A stretch of 35,377 nucleotides of DNA, taken from Clostridiales bacterium (GTDB lineage Bacteria > Bacillota > Clostridia > Lachnospirales > Anaerotignaceae). Location: the NCBI GenBank assembly GCA_019423725.1, contig JAHZAW010000012.1, positions 1-35,377 on the forward strand, read 5' to 3'. Numbering within the stretch: the first letter of the stretch is position 1; each line of letters starts with the position of its first letter. The notes beneath the pieces were generated by a model that saw only the letters and a program-made list of their open reading frames with translations, was not told the origin of the DNA and did no database searches. The translations under genes were made by a program, and so were the position numbers. Shown here piece by piece: positions 22,652 through 30,878 of this stretch.

Positions 22652-24499
22652 TTAGTATTCCTTTTCAGTCCTCATGGCTCTCATGGAATTTATTATGGCT
22701 ATGACTGATACTCCCACATCGGCAAATACCGCTTCCCACATATTTGAAAGGCCAAAGGCACTCAGTATAAGCACCAGTATCTTTACAGCAAGGGCAAAGG
22801 TGATGTTCTGCCTGACGATGGAGGCTGTTTTTTTGGCGATTTTAAGGGCAAGGGCTATTTTTGACGGCTTGTCATCCATAAGCACTATGTCGGCCGCCTC
22901 GATGGCGGCGTCTGAGCCAAGGCCTCCCATGGCTATGCCCACATCTGCCCTGGTGAGGGATGGAGCGTCGTTTATCCCATCTCCAACGAATACGGTTTTG
23001 CCGGGAGAATTTTTGATTATATCCTCCAGCCATTTTACCTTATCCGAGGGGAGCAGGTCGGAATATACCGTATCTATGCCAGTTTCCTCTGCTGTTTTAA
23101 TGGCGTTTGCCCGGTTGTCGCCGGAAAGCATGACCGTATTTTGTATGCCAAGGGCCTTGAGCGACTCAATGGCAGCCTTTGAATCTTCCTTGATGGTGTC
23201 GGATATGAGTATATATCCGGCGTATGCTCCGTCAATGGCCGTATGCACACAGGCAGTGCCGGCGGGGGTCTCAGAGGCTTTGAGACCGAGTTCTGACATA
23301 AGCCTTGCGTTTCCCGCATATACCATCCTTCCGTCTATGACCGCCTTTACGCCTTTGCCGGGTATTTCCTCATAGTCTGATACCCTTCCTGAATCGGGAA
23401 CGGCCGTGCAGGCATTCCTTATGGAAACTGAAATGGGATGGTTGGAATAGGTCTCAGCCAGTGCGGTCATTTCCAGAAGTTCCTCCTTTTCCATGGATGA
23501 GGGACATATATCCGTAACGGAAAAGGAGCCTTTGGTAAGTGTTCCGGTCTTATCAAATACCACCGTGGACGCCTTGGCCAATGCCTCGAGATAATTGGAG
23601 CCCTTGACAAGTATTCCCTTTGATGAGGCACATCCTATGCCGCTGAAATATGAAAGGGGCACGGATATGACAAGAGCGCAGGGGCAGGAAACTACCAGAA
23701 AGTTAAGAGCCCTCATGACCCAGTCCCTGGCACTGCCGCCAAATACGAATACCGGTATCACCGCCAGAGCTGCGGCGGCAAATACAACGGCCGGAGTATA
23801 GTAAGAGGCAAAACGTGTTATGAAATTTTCGGTGTGGGCTTTGTTTTCGGCTGAATTTTCCACCAGTTCCAGTATTTTTGATACGGTGGAATCGCTGTAT
23901 TCCTTAGTTACCTGAGCCCTTATGAGCCCGTTTAAGTTTATGCAGCCGCTTATTATGCTGTCTCCCTTTTTGACGTCAAGGGGAAGGCTTTCTCCCGTCA
24001 GGGCTGATGTATTTAGGCTGGATGTGCCTTCGGTTATTATACCGTCAAGGGGCACTTTTTCGCCGGGTTTAATCACCATTATATCGCCTATTTCAGCCTC
24101 ATCGGGGTCCAGCTGTTCGACTCTGCCGTCCCTTTCGATATTGACGTATTCGGGACATATATCCACCAGGGCTGATATGGAGTCGCGGCTTTTTCCCACG
24201 GCCACTGACTCGAACAGGTCACCCACCTGATAAAAGAGCATTACAAATACCGCTTCGGGATATTCTCCCACTATAAGGGCGCCTATGGTGGCTATGCACA
24301 TAAGGAAATTTTCATCAAATACCTGTCCATGGGATATGTTTACGGCGGCTTTTTTAAGCACCGGGAATCCTATTATAAGATAGGGTATGAGAAAGAGCGC
24401 CAGCCTGAGAATCCCTTCAGCATTTATTACCACCGCCAATACAAAAAGCAGGGCGGAACCTATTATCCTGTAAAGGGAGCGTTTCTGTCTGGAAGTCAT
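22652..24499 (-). CDS. P1B-type heavy-metal ATPase (Zn/Cd/Pb exporter)
   Basis: This 615-aa pump exports divalent metal at the cost of ATP. Key sites: actuator TGES (168-171), transmembrane CPC (272-274), phosphorylated Asp in DKTGT (316-320), HP motif (354-355) and GDGINDAP (506-513). Lys573 in TM7 and Asp594 in TM8 (DVGVSVIAIINSMR) mark the P1B-2 Zn/Cd/Pb subgroup. The usual N-terminal HMA domain is not part of the chain and is supplied by the separate gene just upstream. AAGGTGATAAC precedes the ATG at 24499. It is the last gene of an ArsR-HMA-ATPase operon, so metal-induced derepression is expected. I do not assign cadA or zntA, because the metal cannot be resolved. Confidence 0.95.
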   Translation of the reverse strand: MTSRQKRSLYRIIGSALLFVLAVVINAEGILRLALFLIPYLIIGFPVLKKAAVNISHGQVFDENFLMCIATIGALIVGEYPEAVFVMLFYQVGDLFESVAVGKSRDSISALVDICPEYVNIERDGRVEQLDPDEAEIGDIMVIKPGEKVPLDGIITEGTSSLNTSALTGESLPLDVKKGDSIISGCINLNGLIRAQVTKEYSDSTVSKILELVENSAENKAHTENFITRFASYYTPAVVFAAAALAVIPVFVFGGSARDWVMRALNFLVVSCPCALVISVPLSYFSGIGCASSKGILVKGSNYLEALAKASTVVFDKTGTLTKGSFSVTDICPSSMEKEELLEMTALAETYSNHPISVSIRNACTAVPDSGRVSDYEEIPGKGVKAVIDGRMVYAGNARLMSELGLKASETPAGTACVHTAIDGAYAGYILISDTIKEDSKAAIESLKALGIQNTVMLSGDNRANAIKTAEETGIDTVYSDLLPSDKVKWLEDIIKNSPGKTVFVGDGINDAPSLTRADVGIAMGGLGSDAAIEAADIVLMDDKPSKIALALKIAKKTASIVRQNITFALAVKILVLILSAFGLSNMWEAVFADVGVSVIAIINSMRAMRTEKEY

Positions 24500-24508
24500 G
24501 TTATCACC

Positions 24509-24730
24509 TTATTTTATGATTATCCTGCAGTCGGGTTCGATTTTTGATATGGCTGATGAAGCCTCCTTAAGTATTTCCTCAAATCTGTCATCAGCGGCGT
24601 CTATGGTAAGTTTCTGGGTCATAAAGCTGACTGTCGCCTTATTGACCCCGTCTATTTTGTTGATGGCTGTTTCCATTTTTGCGGCGCAGTTTGCGCAGTC
24701 CAGTTCCTGAAGTTTATATGATTTTTTCAT
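24509..24730 (-). CDS. Stand-alone HMA metal-binding protein
   Basis: This 73-aa protein is a single HMA domain (beta-alpha-beta-beta-alpha-beta) with LDCANCAAKME, in which the two Cys (CANC) bind metal. Its sequence is the type normally fused to the N-terminus of CadA-like ATPases. Here it ends 9 nt before the ATPase start and has its own GGAGG site before ATG 24730. It could act as a soluble chaperone delivering metal to the pump or as a detachable regulatory domain. The split might derive from a frameshifted fusion, but both halves have good start signals. Confidence 0.92.
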   Translation of the reverse strand: MKKSYKLQELDCANCAAKMETAINKIDGVNKATVSFMTQKLTIDAADDRFEEILKEASSAISKIEPDCRIIIK

Positions 24731-24779
24731 ATCGATTCCTCCTGTTTTTAATTATATCCGGGTATCATTAATATAGATA

Positions 24780-25163
24780 TTATTCACACAGATGTTCCAT
24801 GCCGTTTCCGATTATGGTCCTTACATGGTCATCGGCCAGGGAGTAGAAGACCGTTTTTCCCTCACGCCTGAATTTTACCAGCTGGGCCTGTTTCAATATC
24901 CTGAGCTGATGGGATATGGCTGACATGCTCATATTCAACAGCTGGGATATGTCAAATACACACATCTCCGACTCAAAAAGCACATACAGTATTTTTATAC
25001 GGGTGCTGTCGCCGAATATCTTGAAAAGTTCTGCCAGGTCATAGAGTATCTCCTCATCGGGCATGGTCTCATTGACCTTTTCTATGATGCCACTGTCAGC
25101 ATGCATATATTCGGACTGGTCGGGAGTTTTTTCGTTTATATTTTCGTTTATATCTTCATTCAT
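24780..25163 (-). CDS. ArsR/SmtB family metal-sensing repressor
   Basis: This 127-aa winged-helix repressor controls the metal-efflux operon. The recognition helix region is MSMSAISHQLRILKQAQLV and the wing is FRREGKTVFYSL. At the C-terminus Asp111, His113, His124 and Glu127 match the alpha-5 site of SmtB (Asp-His...His-Glu), the zinc-sensing site. A Cys in EMCVFD corresponds to only part of the CadC Cys site. The N-terminal extension of about 35 residues contains a duplicated NINE word encoded by a 12-nt tandem repeat. The gene is first in the operon, downstream of an operator-like palindrome, so autorepression relieved by Zn or Cd is expected. Confidence 0.93.
   Translation of the reverse strand: MNEDINENINEKTPDQSEYMHADSGIIEKVNETMPDEEILYDLAELFKIFGDSTRIKILYVLFESEMCVFDISQLLNMSMSAISHQLRILKQAQLVKFRREGKTVFYSLADDHVRTIIGNGMEHLCE
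25131..25154. repeat. 12-nt in-frame tandem repeat in repressor N-terminus
   Basis: Two copies of a 12-nt unit (TTCGTTTATATT at 25131-25142 and TTCGTTTATATC at 25143-25154) encode the repeated Ile-Asn-Glu words near the ArsR start. Being a multiple of three, copy changes would alter length but not frame. Confidence 0.8.
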
Positions 25164-25179
25164 TTGCTCACCTTCTTAA

Positions 25180-25195
25180 TTGAATAATTGTTCAA
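25180..25195. promoter_or_regulatory. ArsR/SmtB-type operator
   Basis: TTGAATAATTGTTCAA is a near-perfect palindrome with the TGAA-N6-TTCA core used by SmtB/CadC-type repressors. It overlaps the start of the transcript from the promoter at 25207-25235 and lies 17 bp before the repressor ATG. Confidence 0.8.
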
Positions 25196-25206
25196 CTGTT
25201 AATCGC

Positions 25207-25235
25207 ATTATATATCACTTTAATATATTATGCAA
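25207..25235 (-). promoter_or_regulatory. Promoter of the metal-efflux operon
   Basis: On the minus strand TTGCAT (25230-25235) and TATAAT (25207-25212) are separated by 17 nt. Transcription would begin just before the operator. Confidence 0.75.
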
Positions 25236-25285
25236 TAGATATTTTAATTTTTTTTGTTCCTTTTTCTGACAAAGGGATCTTTACA

Positions 25286-25309
25286 TAAAAACAGCGCCTT
25301 TAAGGCGCC
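25286..25309 (-). terminator. Terminator after the HEAT-repeat gene
   Basis: GCGCC (25294-25298) pairs with GGCGC (25304-25308), extendable into the TTTAA loop. On the minus strand it is followed by GTTTTTA. Confidence 0.6.
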
Positions 25310-25330
25310 AGAATATATTTTTAAAAGGTT

Positions 25331-25957
25331 TTATCTGCTGTTTTCAATAAATCTGCGTGCAAGTTTATAGACCTGGTTTATTTCTTTGACATCCAGATCC
25401 CAGGTGTTCGTTTCCGATTCTATCAGATCAGGATGTTTCTTACTGATATCCCTAAGGGCATTTCCGGCGGATTTCCTTACATATTCGCTGGGGTCCTGCT
25501 TAAGGGCGGATAATCTTTTGACCGCTTCCTGGGGATTTTCTTTGAAATACGGTCTGTTCGTCCATATTCTCAGACCTTCTGATACAGCTCTCCTTGTATT
25601 TGGATCATTATGGCCAAGCCACTCATCAATGACAGGGACAGCTTCTTTAAATCCTGTTTTTTTGCAAAATTCCTCAAAAGCCTTAGCCAGTATCTCCTGG
25701 ACCCGCCAATTACCGTCTTTTGACACTTCATCGCGCATAAAATCTAAAATTTCTTTGTCATCGGATAAATAACCAAATAAAAATACGCCGTACATCCTTA
25801 CCTGATATACGTCAGAGCCATAGGCTGAGTATGCCAGCTTTTTTACTTGGGAAGGGCTGCCGGACTTGAAATCATTTAAGGCTCTTTTTTCCTGCTCTTT
25901 AAATCCGTTGGATATTAAAGAAAATTCATCTTCTAAATTTTTGATATACTCTTCCAA
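25331..25957 (-). CDS. HEAT-repeat DNA alkylation repair protein (AlkD-like)
   Basis: This 208-aa all-helical protein consists of HEAT-like repeats. The segments GNWRVQEILAKAFEEFC, NDPNTRRAVSEGLRIWTNRPYF and DPSEYVRKSAGNALRDISKKHP match the AlkD/AlkC-type DNA alkylation repair family, in which the repeat superhelix wraps DNA and allows excision of alkylated bases without base flipping. The catalytic Trp/Asp set of AlkD cannot be placed with certainty, so a non-catalytic relative is possible. Start TTG 25957 has AAGAGGTG 7 nt upstream; the nearby ATG is out of frame. It is a single-gene unit. DNA binding is likely, and the enzyme call is tentative. Confidence 0.78.
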   Translation of the reverse strand: MEEYIKNLEDEFSLISNGFKEQEKRALNDFKSGSPSQVKKLAYSAYGSDVYQVRMYGVFLFGYLSDDKEILDFMRDEVSKDGNWRVQEILAKAFEEFCKKTGFKEAVPVIDEWLGHNDPNTRRAVSEGLRIWTNRPYFKENPQEAVKRLSALKQDPSEYVRKSAGNALRDISKKHPDLIESETNTWDLDVKEINQVYKLARRFIENSR

Positions 25958-26046
25958 TCATATACACCTCTTTTCAGATAATAATTGAAAATATTTATGA
26001 CCGTTATGATTTTTATGGGGCGATATTCTGAAGTTTGATACTGGTG

Positions 26047-26075
26047 TTAAAAGGGTATACGGACCTTTTATACCC
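26047..26075 (-). terminator. Possible terminator after LysR gene
   Basis: GGGTATA (26053-26059) and TATACCC (26069-26075) form a 7-bp stem. On the minus strand it is followed by TTTTAAC. It lies about 90 nt past the LysR stop. A second inverted repeat, CCTATGA/TCATAGG, sits at 26084-26108. Confidence 0.5.
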
Positions 26076-26167
26076 GGTGCATATCCTATGAAAACAGACA
26101 TATCATAGGGGCAAAAAGTTGCATGGCCATAAATATAAAAACGGAGCGCCTTTGGACAGCCTGCAGA

Positions 26168-27052
26168 TCAATCCTTTTCGTATTCCTTAATAAGTTTTAT
26201 CATGGCCCTCATGGCAGGGCTGACCCATTTGTTTTTATGGTAGATGAGCTGTCTCCATACCTCTATGTGGGTCTCAGGCACGGATACCTTCACAAGACTG
26301 CCCCTTTCGATGGAGTCTCTGACGGCATACCGTGGAAGAAATGACATGCCCAGTCCCCTTTCCACCAGTGTTTTTATCATCTCCACACTGCTCAGCTCCA
26401 GAAAAGGCTTTATTTCCAGGGAGCGGGAGGCCATAAGCTCATCCAGATGTTTTCTGTAGCTCATATTCCTTTCGGTCAGTATGAAATCACAGTCCGGAAG
26501 TTCCTCCAGCGCCAGCTCACGGGCCGCGGCGCCGTGGGCGGGTGAGGCTACAAAATATACGTCCTCCTCCTTTTCCAGGGCAGTGACCAGGTCTGAGGAA
26601 TATATCCTCCTGTCCAGGGTGTATACCATGTCCGCCTCATTGTGGCGCAGCATATAAAATATATCGTCGGTGCCTCCGGTGGTTATGGATAAGTCCACAT
26701 TGGGGTACTGCCTGTGGTATTTTTCCAAAATATCCGGGAAAAACGTGGAGCATACGGATTCAGCCATGGCTATCCTAAGTTCACCGTTTTCCGCAGGGAG
26801 ACGGCGCATGGCGCTTTTTGCCTCATCGGCCGTCAGGAGCATTTTCTGGGCAAAGCCCACAAATTCCGCTCCGGCCGCCGTCAGACGCACGGTCTTATGG
26901 ATTCGCTCAAAAAGCAGGGTATCAAATTCCTGTTCCAGCTGCTGTATCTGGGTGGTGACCGTTGACTGGGAATATCCCAGTATCACCGCCGCCTTTGAAA
27001 AACTGCACTGTTCCGCTACACATAAAAATGTCCTTATGTTCCTCAGTTCCAT
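26168..27052 (-). CDS. LysR-type transcriptional regulator
   Basis: This 294-aa protein is a complete LTTR. The N-terminal winged HTH (residues 1-60, CSFSKAAVILGYSQSTVTTQIQQLE) and linker helix are followed by a two-lobed effector domain (LRIAMAESVCSTFFPDIL onward, GLGMSFLPRYAV near 245). GGGGAGGA precedes ATG 27052. It is divergent from the NSS symporter gene across 219 bp containing a T-N11-A-type palindrome and the symporter promoter. It most likely regulates that transporter in response to its substrate, often an amino acid. That target is inferred from layout. Confidence 0.93.
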   Translation of the reverse strand: MELRNIRTFLCVAEQCSFSKAAVILGYSQSTVTTQIQQLEQEFDTLLFERIHKTVRLTAAGAEFVGFAQKMLLTADEAKSAMRRLPAENGELRIAMAESVCSTFFPDILEKYHRQYPNVDLSITTGGTDDIFYMLRHNEADMVYTLDRRIYSSDLVTALEKEEDVYFVASPAHGAAARELALEELPDCDFILTERNMSYRKHLDELMASRSLEIKPFLELSSVEMIKTLVERGLGMSFLPRYAVRDSIERGSLVKVSVPETHIEVWRQLIYHKNKWVSPAMRAMIKLIKEYEKD

Positions 27053-27076
27053 GGCTGTCCTCCCCTTTTATTGAAA

Positions 27077-27093
27077 ATAACGAATGATGTTAT
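27077..27093. promoter_or_regulatory. Candidate LysR-type binding site
   Basis: ATAAC-N7-GTTAT is a palindrome with the T-N11-A spacing of LTTR boxes. It lies 24 bp from the LysR start and upstream of the symporter -35 element, a standard activator position. Confidence 0.6.
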
Positions 27094-27106
27094 AGAAATT
27101 ATCGGT

Positions 27107-27135
27107 TTTACAAATCATTGATGTAAGTATATAAT
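27107..27135 (+). promoter_or_regulatory. Promoter of the NSS symporter gene
   Basis: TTTACA (27107-27112) and TATAAT (27130-27135) with a 17-nt spacer, about 137 nt before the symporter ATG. A long untranslated leader results. Confidence 0.7.
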
Positions 27136-27271
27136 CAAATAAAAGGCCATGTCAAGCCATGCACAGGTATAAACGGTGTTTACGGCATTAAAGGCAGAAA
27201 AGGCCAATATGAAGGATATTTCTTAAGGGGCATATAAAGGATATCCTTGGAAAGAAATAAGAGGAGGAAAT

Positions 27272-28621
27272 ATGGGAAAATCTCAGATGAATGACAATAA
27301 GCCTGCCGCTCATCAAAATGGAGGCTTCGGCAGCAGTGTCGGCTTTGTGCTGGCATGTGTTGGCTCAGCTGTGGGAATGGGCAATATATGGATGTTCCCC
27401 TACCGTCTCGGACAGTACGGAGGCGGAGCTTTTTTGATACCGTACATAATATTTATAGCCATATTCGGCGCAGTGGGACTTTCGGCGGAATTTGCCATAG
27501 GCAGAAGGGCCGGCACAGGTACCCTGGGCGCCTATGAATACTGCTGGAACAGGATAGGAAAGGGAAAACTCGGCTATGTTTTGGGCTGGATACCGCTCAT
27601 CGGTTCCCTGGGCATAGCCATCGGATATTCGGTAATAGTTGGCTGGGTAGTAAGGTCTCTGGCCGGCTCTATCACAGGGGATATACTTACCCAGGATGCA
27701 GCCGCATACTTTGCCCAGGCCAATGGCAATTTCGGAAGCGTGCCCTGGCATCTCATTGTAGTTGCGGCTTCGGCGGCAATGCTTATGTTTGGCGTCACCA
27801 AGGGCATAGAAAAGGTAAATAAGGTGCTCATGCCTGCCTTTTTCATACTTTTTGCCATTATCGCCATAAGGGTGGCATTCCTTCCGGGAGCGGAAAAGGG
27901 ATATGAATTTCTTTTCGTGCCCGACTGGAGCAAACTCCTTGAGGTGGACACCTGGGTCATGGCCATGGGCCAGGCATTTTTCTCCCTGTCCATAACGGGC
28001 TCGGGAATGATAGTATACGGCACATATCTTTCAAAAAATGAGGATATACCTAAGGCCTCGGTGCGTACGGCCGTATTTGATACCATAGCTGCCATGCTGG
28101 CGGCACTGGCCATAATGCCTGCGGTATTCGCCTTTGGCATAGAGCCCAGCTCAGGCCCTCCGCTTATGTTCATCACCCTGCCGAGCATTTTTAAACAGAT
28201 GCCCTTTGGACGTGTATTTGCGGTATTGTTCTTTATTTCCGTGGTATTCGCGGGTATAACCAGCCTTATAAATATGTTCGAGGCTGTGAGCGAGTCTTGG
28301 CAGACCAGATTCAGGCTCAAAAGAAAAACAGCCATACTCATATGTACGGCCATTGCCTTTGGAGTTGGCGTATTCCTTGAGGCGGAACCCATGGTGGGCT
28401 CATGGATGGATTTCATAACAATAATCGTCGTTCCCTTCGGAGCGGTGCTCGGAGCCGTATCCATCTATTATATACTTGGATTTGACGAGATAAAAAAGGA
28501 GCTGGAGACCGGAAGGGACAAGCTCCTGGGAAGATACTTCAAGCCTACAGCTAAATATATTTATGTCCCCCTGGCTGTGATAGTTTTCATACTGGGAATA
28601 ATCTATAAGGGGATAGGATGA
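27272..28621 (+). CDS. Neurotransmitter:sodium symporter (NSS/SNF) family transporter
   Basis: This 449-aa membrane protein matches LeuT-fold NSS transporters, which import amino acids or related amines with Na+. TM1 has the broken-helix signature GSAVGMGNIWMFPYRLGQYGG (starting about residue 31), where Gly and Asn/Val residues bind substrate and sodium. The chain has 11-12 hydrophobic segments, normal for bacterial members. GAGGAGGA precedes ATG 27272. Partner and likely regulator is the divergent LysR gene. A strong terminator follows immediately. Substrate is not readable; candidates include Trp, Leu, Tyr or other neutral amino acids. Confidence 0.94.
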   Translation: MGKSQMNDNKPAAHQNGGFGSSVGFVLACVGSAVGMGNIWMFPYRLGQYGGGAFLIPYIIFIAIFGAVGLSAEFAIGRRAGTGTLGAYEYCWNRIGKGKLGYVLGWIPLIGSLGIAIGYSVIVGWVVRSLAGSITGDILTQDAAAYFAQANGNFGSVPWHLIVVAASAAMLMFGVTKGIEKVNKVLMPAFFILFAIIAIRVAFLPGAEKGYEFLFVPDWSKLLEVDTWVMAMGQAFFSLSITGSGMIVYGTYLSKNEDIPKASVRTAVFDTIAAMLAALAIMPAVFAFGIEPSSGPPLMFITLPSIFKQMPFGRVFAVLFFISVVFAGITSLINMFEAVSESWQTRFRLKRKTAILICTAIAFGVGVFLEAEPMVGSWMDFITIIVVPFGAVLGAVSIYYILGFDEIKKELETGRDKLLGRYFKPTAKYIYVPLAVIVFILGIIYKGIG

Positions 28622-28626
28622 GATAA

Positions 28627-28662
28627 AGGGCGGAAAACCTTGGTTTTCCGCCCTGTTTTTTT
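28627..28662 (+). terminator. Terminator after NSS symporter
   Basis: AGGGCGGAAAACC (28627-28639) pairs perfectly with GGTTTTCCGCCCT (28642-28654) and is followed by GTTTTTTT. Confidence 0.92.
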
Positions 28663-28775
28663 ATCCCTTCGTTCAGGTGGCAGGCTGTGGGGAGCTGTTT
28701 AAGGCTAGGCGCGGCAGAAGGCCGAAACCCTAAATTGTGTAAGCCAGGACTGCCATCCCGTCCGCCGAATATATA

Positions 28776-28812
28776 AAAACATCCCGGAAAACTAAGTTTT
28801 CCGGGATGTTTT
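28776..28812. terminator. Bidirectional terminator, 17-bp perfect stem
   Basis: The arms 28776-28792 and 28796-28812 are perfect inverted copies (core CATCCCGGAAAAC) with a 3-nt loop. It lies downstream of the minus-strand DUF1275 gene. It shares the GGAAAAC...GTTTTCC core with the terminator 150 bp upstream. Confidence 0.85.
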
Positions 28813-28919
28813 AAATCTATAGTTTCTTGCGCTGCCACGGGATCATCATAACAGCCAGACCTTCAAAGCCGGTACAGAAAAGCCTTTGGCACGTCCTGTA
28901 TACCTCCGGTCATTATATA

Positions 28920-29591
28920 TCAAAGGAATTTATGTCCGTGGAAATGGAGCTTAAAAAATACATATACCATGATTATATCACATACGAGCACAGCCTTTAT
29001 TCCAAAGTGGTGGCTGAAGAAATATCCTCCCGTTACACCCAGTATAAAGGCAGCTATGGCAAATATGTAAACGCTCATATAGACGATCTGTTTTTTATCA
29101 TCCTGTTCCCTGTAACGCCAGTAGTGGATGACCGCCTGACGGAGGTTATTGGTACAAAATACCGTGGATACTCCCTGTCCTTCCATGCTTTTGAAGGTGT
29201 TATACTGCATGGCTGTTACGAAAAATATGGGCAGAGCTGCGACCCTGTCAGGCAGTGCCGCCGGGGAAAAGGCCACGGCCGTCATACATATCATCTCTAT
29301 CAAAACACAGAGTTTAGGCCATCTTACGGCAGCGTCATTGAGTTTTTTAGGAAGGAGCTCCGTAACTGATATGCCTGCCACATAAAGTATTATGGGCACT
29401 ATGCAGTATAGGGCTGAATACCAGTTCCTGGACCAGAGGCCGTTAAAGAGCATTACCAGGTTGCTGGTCTGGGCGTTGGCGAAAAGTCCGCTCATGTTTA
29501 TGTATGTGTATATTTCCAAAAATCCTCCCACAAAGGAAAGGGGAAGGAATACGGAAAGTTCATGCTTATATTTTTGTGAGATCTCCATCAT
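28920..29591 (-). CDS. YoaK/DUF1275 family membrane protein
   Basis: This 223-aa protein has about six membrane helices and the DUF1275 pattern: an N-terminal SFVGGFLEIYTYINMSGLFANAQTSNLVML segment (about residues 19-48) and the central AMQYNTFKSMEGQGVSTVFCTNNLR segment. DUF1275 proteins are predicted transporters of unknown substrate. The start is at ATG 29591 or the adjacent ATG 29588, with only a weak AAGAAGTGA site. It is a single-gene unit in front of a perfect bidirectional terminator. Confidence 0.88.
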   Translation of the reverse strand: MMEISQKYKHELSVFLPLSFVGGFLEIYTYINMSGLFANAQTSNLVMLFNGLWSRNWYSALYCIVPIILYVAGISVTELLPKKLNDAAVRWPKLCVLIEMICMTAVAFSPAALPDRVAALPIFFVTAMQYNTFKSMEGQGVSTVFCTNNLRQAVIHYWRYREQDDKKQIVYMSVYIFAIAAFILGVTGGYFFSHHFGIKAVLVCDIIMVYVFFKLHFHGHKFL

Positions 29592-29642
29592 ATCACTTCT
29601 TTCATTTTATATGACTTTTTAGGGGCGCCATTGGTTTTTGCA

Positions 29643-30878
29643 TTATGGCATTTCTTCCACTGTGAAACCGTTTTCCTTAAGATTTTTTATTATGGCCTCG
29701 GTCTTTCTGCTGTCGGCAAGCATCAGGTCATCCCCTTCATCTGAGGGGTATGCCATAAGGGAATCGGTCCCAAACCATGAAAAACAGTCATTGGTGAATT
29801 TATCAGAAAGCACAAAGGCTGTCTTATCTTCGATAACTATATCGGGCTTTATACCATCGGGGATATTTTCCGCCACAAAGGACAGGCCGTTTTCCCTCTG
29901 CTGGTAGGCCATGGGCACAAAATCCTTGGGAAGGTCCCTTATATCCAGTATTTTTTCCGAGTTATCCATGGAAGGAAGGGTCGGGTCAAAGGCACACAGC
30001 TTACAAGGCTCCTTATAATATCTTATGAAGGTCCTCCTCCTCTTTTCATCCTCAAACTCATCCAGGAAGCTGTGCAGGACTCCCCTTGTTTTATATCCCA
30101 CTAAAGTATCCACATTCACATCGTGTATACTGTTGAAAATGTTGGTCTCTATGAGGGGATTTGTCTTTTTGAGTAAACTGATGAGCTCCTTGGTCTCCTG
30201 GCGCTTGGAGGATACTTCCTCGGCAGCGGCCTGTTCCGTAAAGTGGCAGGCACACTGTAAAAATTCCAGATGGTTATAGTCCCTCCAGGCTTTTATTGCA
30301 TCCTCATGCACCAGATAAAGGGGACGTATGAGCTCCATGCCCCTGAAATTCGTACTTAAAAGTTTGGGCCTCATGCCCTGTATCTGTGCCCCATGGAGCA
30401 TACCCATGAGGGTGGTCTCTATGACATCGTTGAAATGATGTCCCAGGGCTATTTTGTTGCAGCCAAGGGCCCTGGCCTGGCTGTAAAGATGACCCCTCCT
30501 CATCCTGGCGCACAGGTAGCAGGGGCTTTTTGGAACGCTTTCCGCCACATCGAATATGTCCGTCTCAAATATTTTTACGGGTATTTCCATAAGGGCGGCG
30601 TTTTCCTCTATTTTTCTGCGGTTGGCCTCGTTGTAGCCCGGGTCCATGACCATGTATTCCACCTCAAAGGGAAAGTCCGTTATCCTCCTTAAAAGCTGGA
30701 ACATCTTGGCCAAAAGCATGGAGTCCTTGCCCCCGGATATGCACACCGCTATTTTATCCCCCTCCTCGATGAGGGCATAACGCTTTATGGCCTCGGTGAA
30801 GGGCCTCCACAGTTCTTTTCTATATTTTTTCTGAATGCTTCTTTCTATAAGCTGGCACTCACTCAGTTCTCTTTTCAA
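29643..30878 (-). CDS. TtcA-family tRNA thiolation protein with C-terminal extension
   Basis: This 411-aa protein is a PP-loop ATPase of the TtcA/Ctu1 type. The ATP site SGGKDS lies at 48-53, with Cys120-x-x-Cys123 (CYLC) and Cys209/Cys211 (QCAC) as candidate Fe-S ligands. The FRGMELIRPLYLV segment is typical of TtcA, which 2-thiolates cytidine 32 in tRNA. E. coli TtcA has about 311 residues. Here about 120 residues follow, beginning with another CxxC (Cys292-Cys295). I do not recognise that domain. Translation starts at TTG 30878, overlapping the TcdA-like stop, so both are co-translated. A role in tRNA modification is likely. Confidence 0.88.
   Translation of the reverse strand: MKRELSECQLIERSIQKKYRKELWRPFTEAIKRYALIEEGDKIAVCISGGKDSMLLAKMFQLLRRITDFPFEVEYMVMDPGYNEANRRKIEENAALMEIPVKIFETDIFDVAESVPKSPCYLCARMRRGHLYSQARALGCNKIALGHHFNDVIETTLMGMLHGAQIQGMRPKLLSTNFRGMELIRPLYLVHEDAIKAWRDYNHLEFLQCACHFTEQAAAEEVSSKRQETKELISLLKKTNPLIETNIFNSIHDVNVDTLVGYKTRGVLHSFLDEFEDEKRRRTFIRYYKEPCKLCAFDPTLPSMDNSEKILDIRDLPKDFVPMAYQQRENGLSFVAENIPDGIKPDIVIEDKTAFVLSDKFTNDCFSWFGTDSLMAYPSDEGDDLMLADSRKTEAIIKNLKENGFTVEEMP

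Noticed and set aside
22339..22704. 121-codon frame rich in Ala, Pro and Gln
   Set aside because: Its content comes from CCGCAGCAG-type repeats. It begins inside the yedF terminator and runs antisense through the ATPase terminator and gene end.
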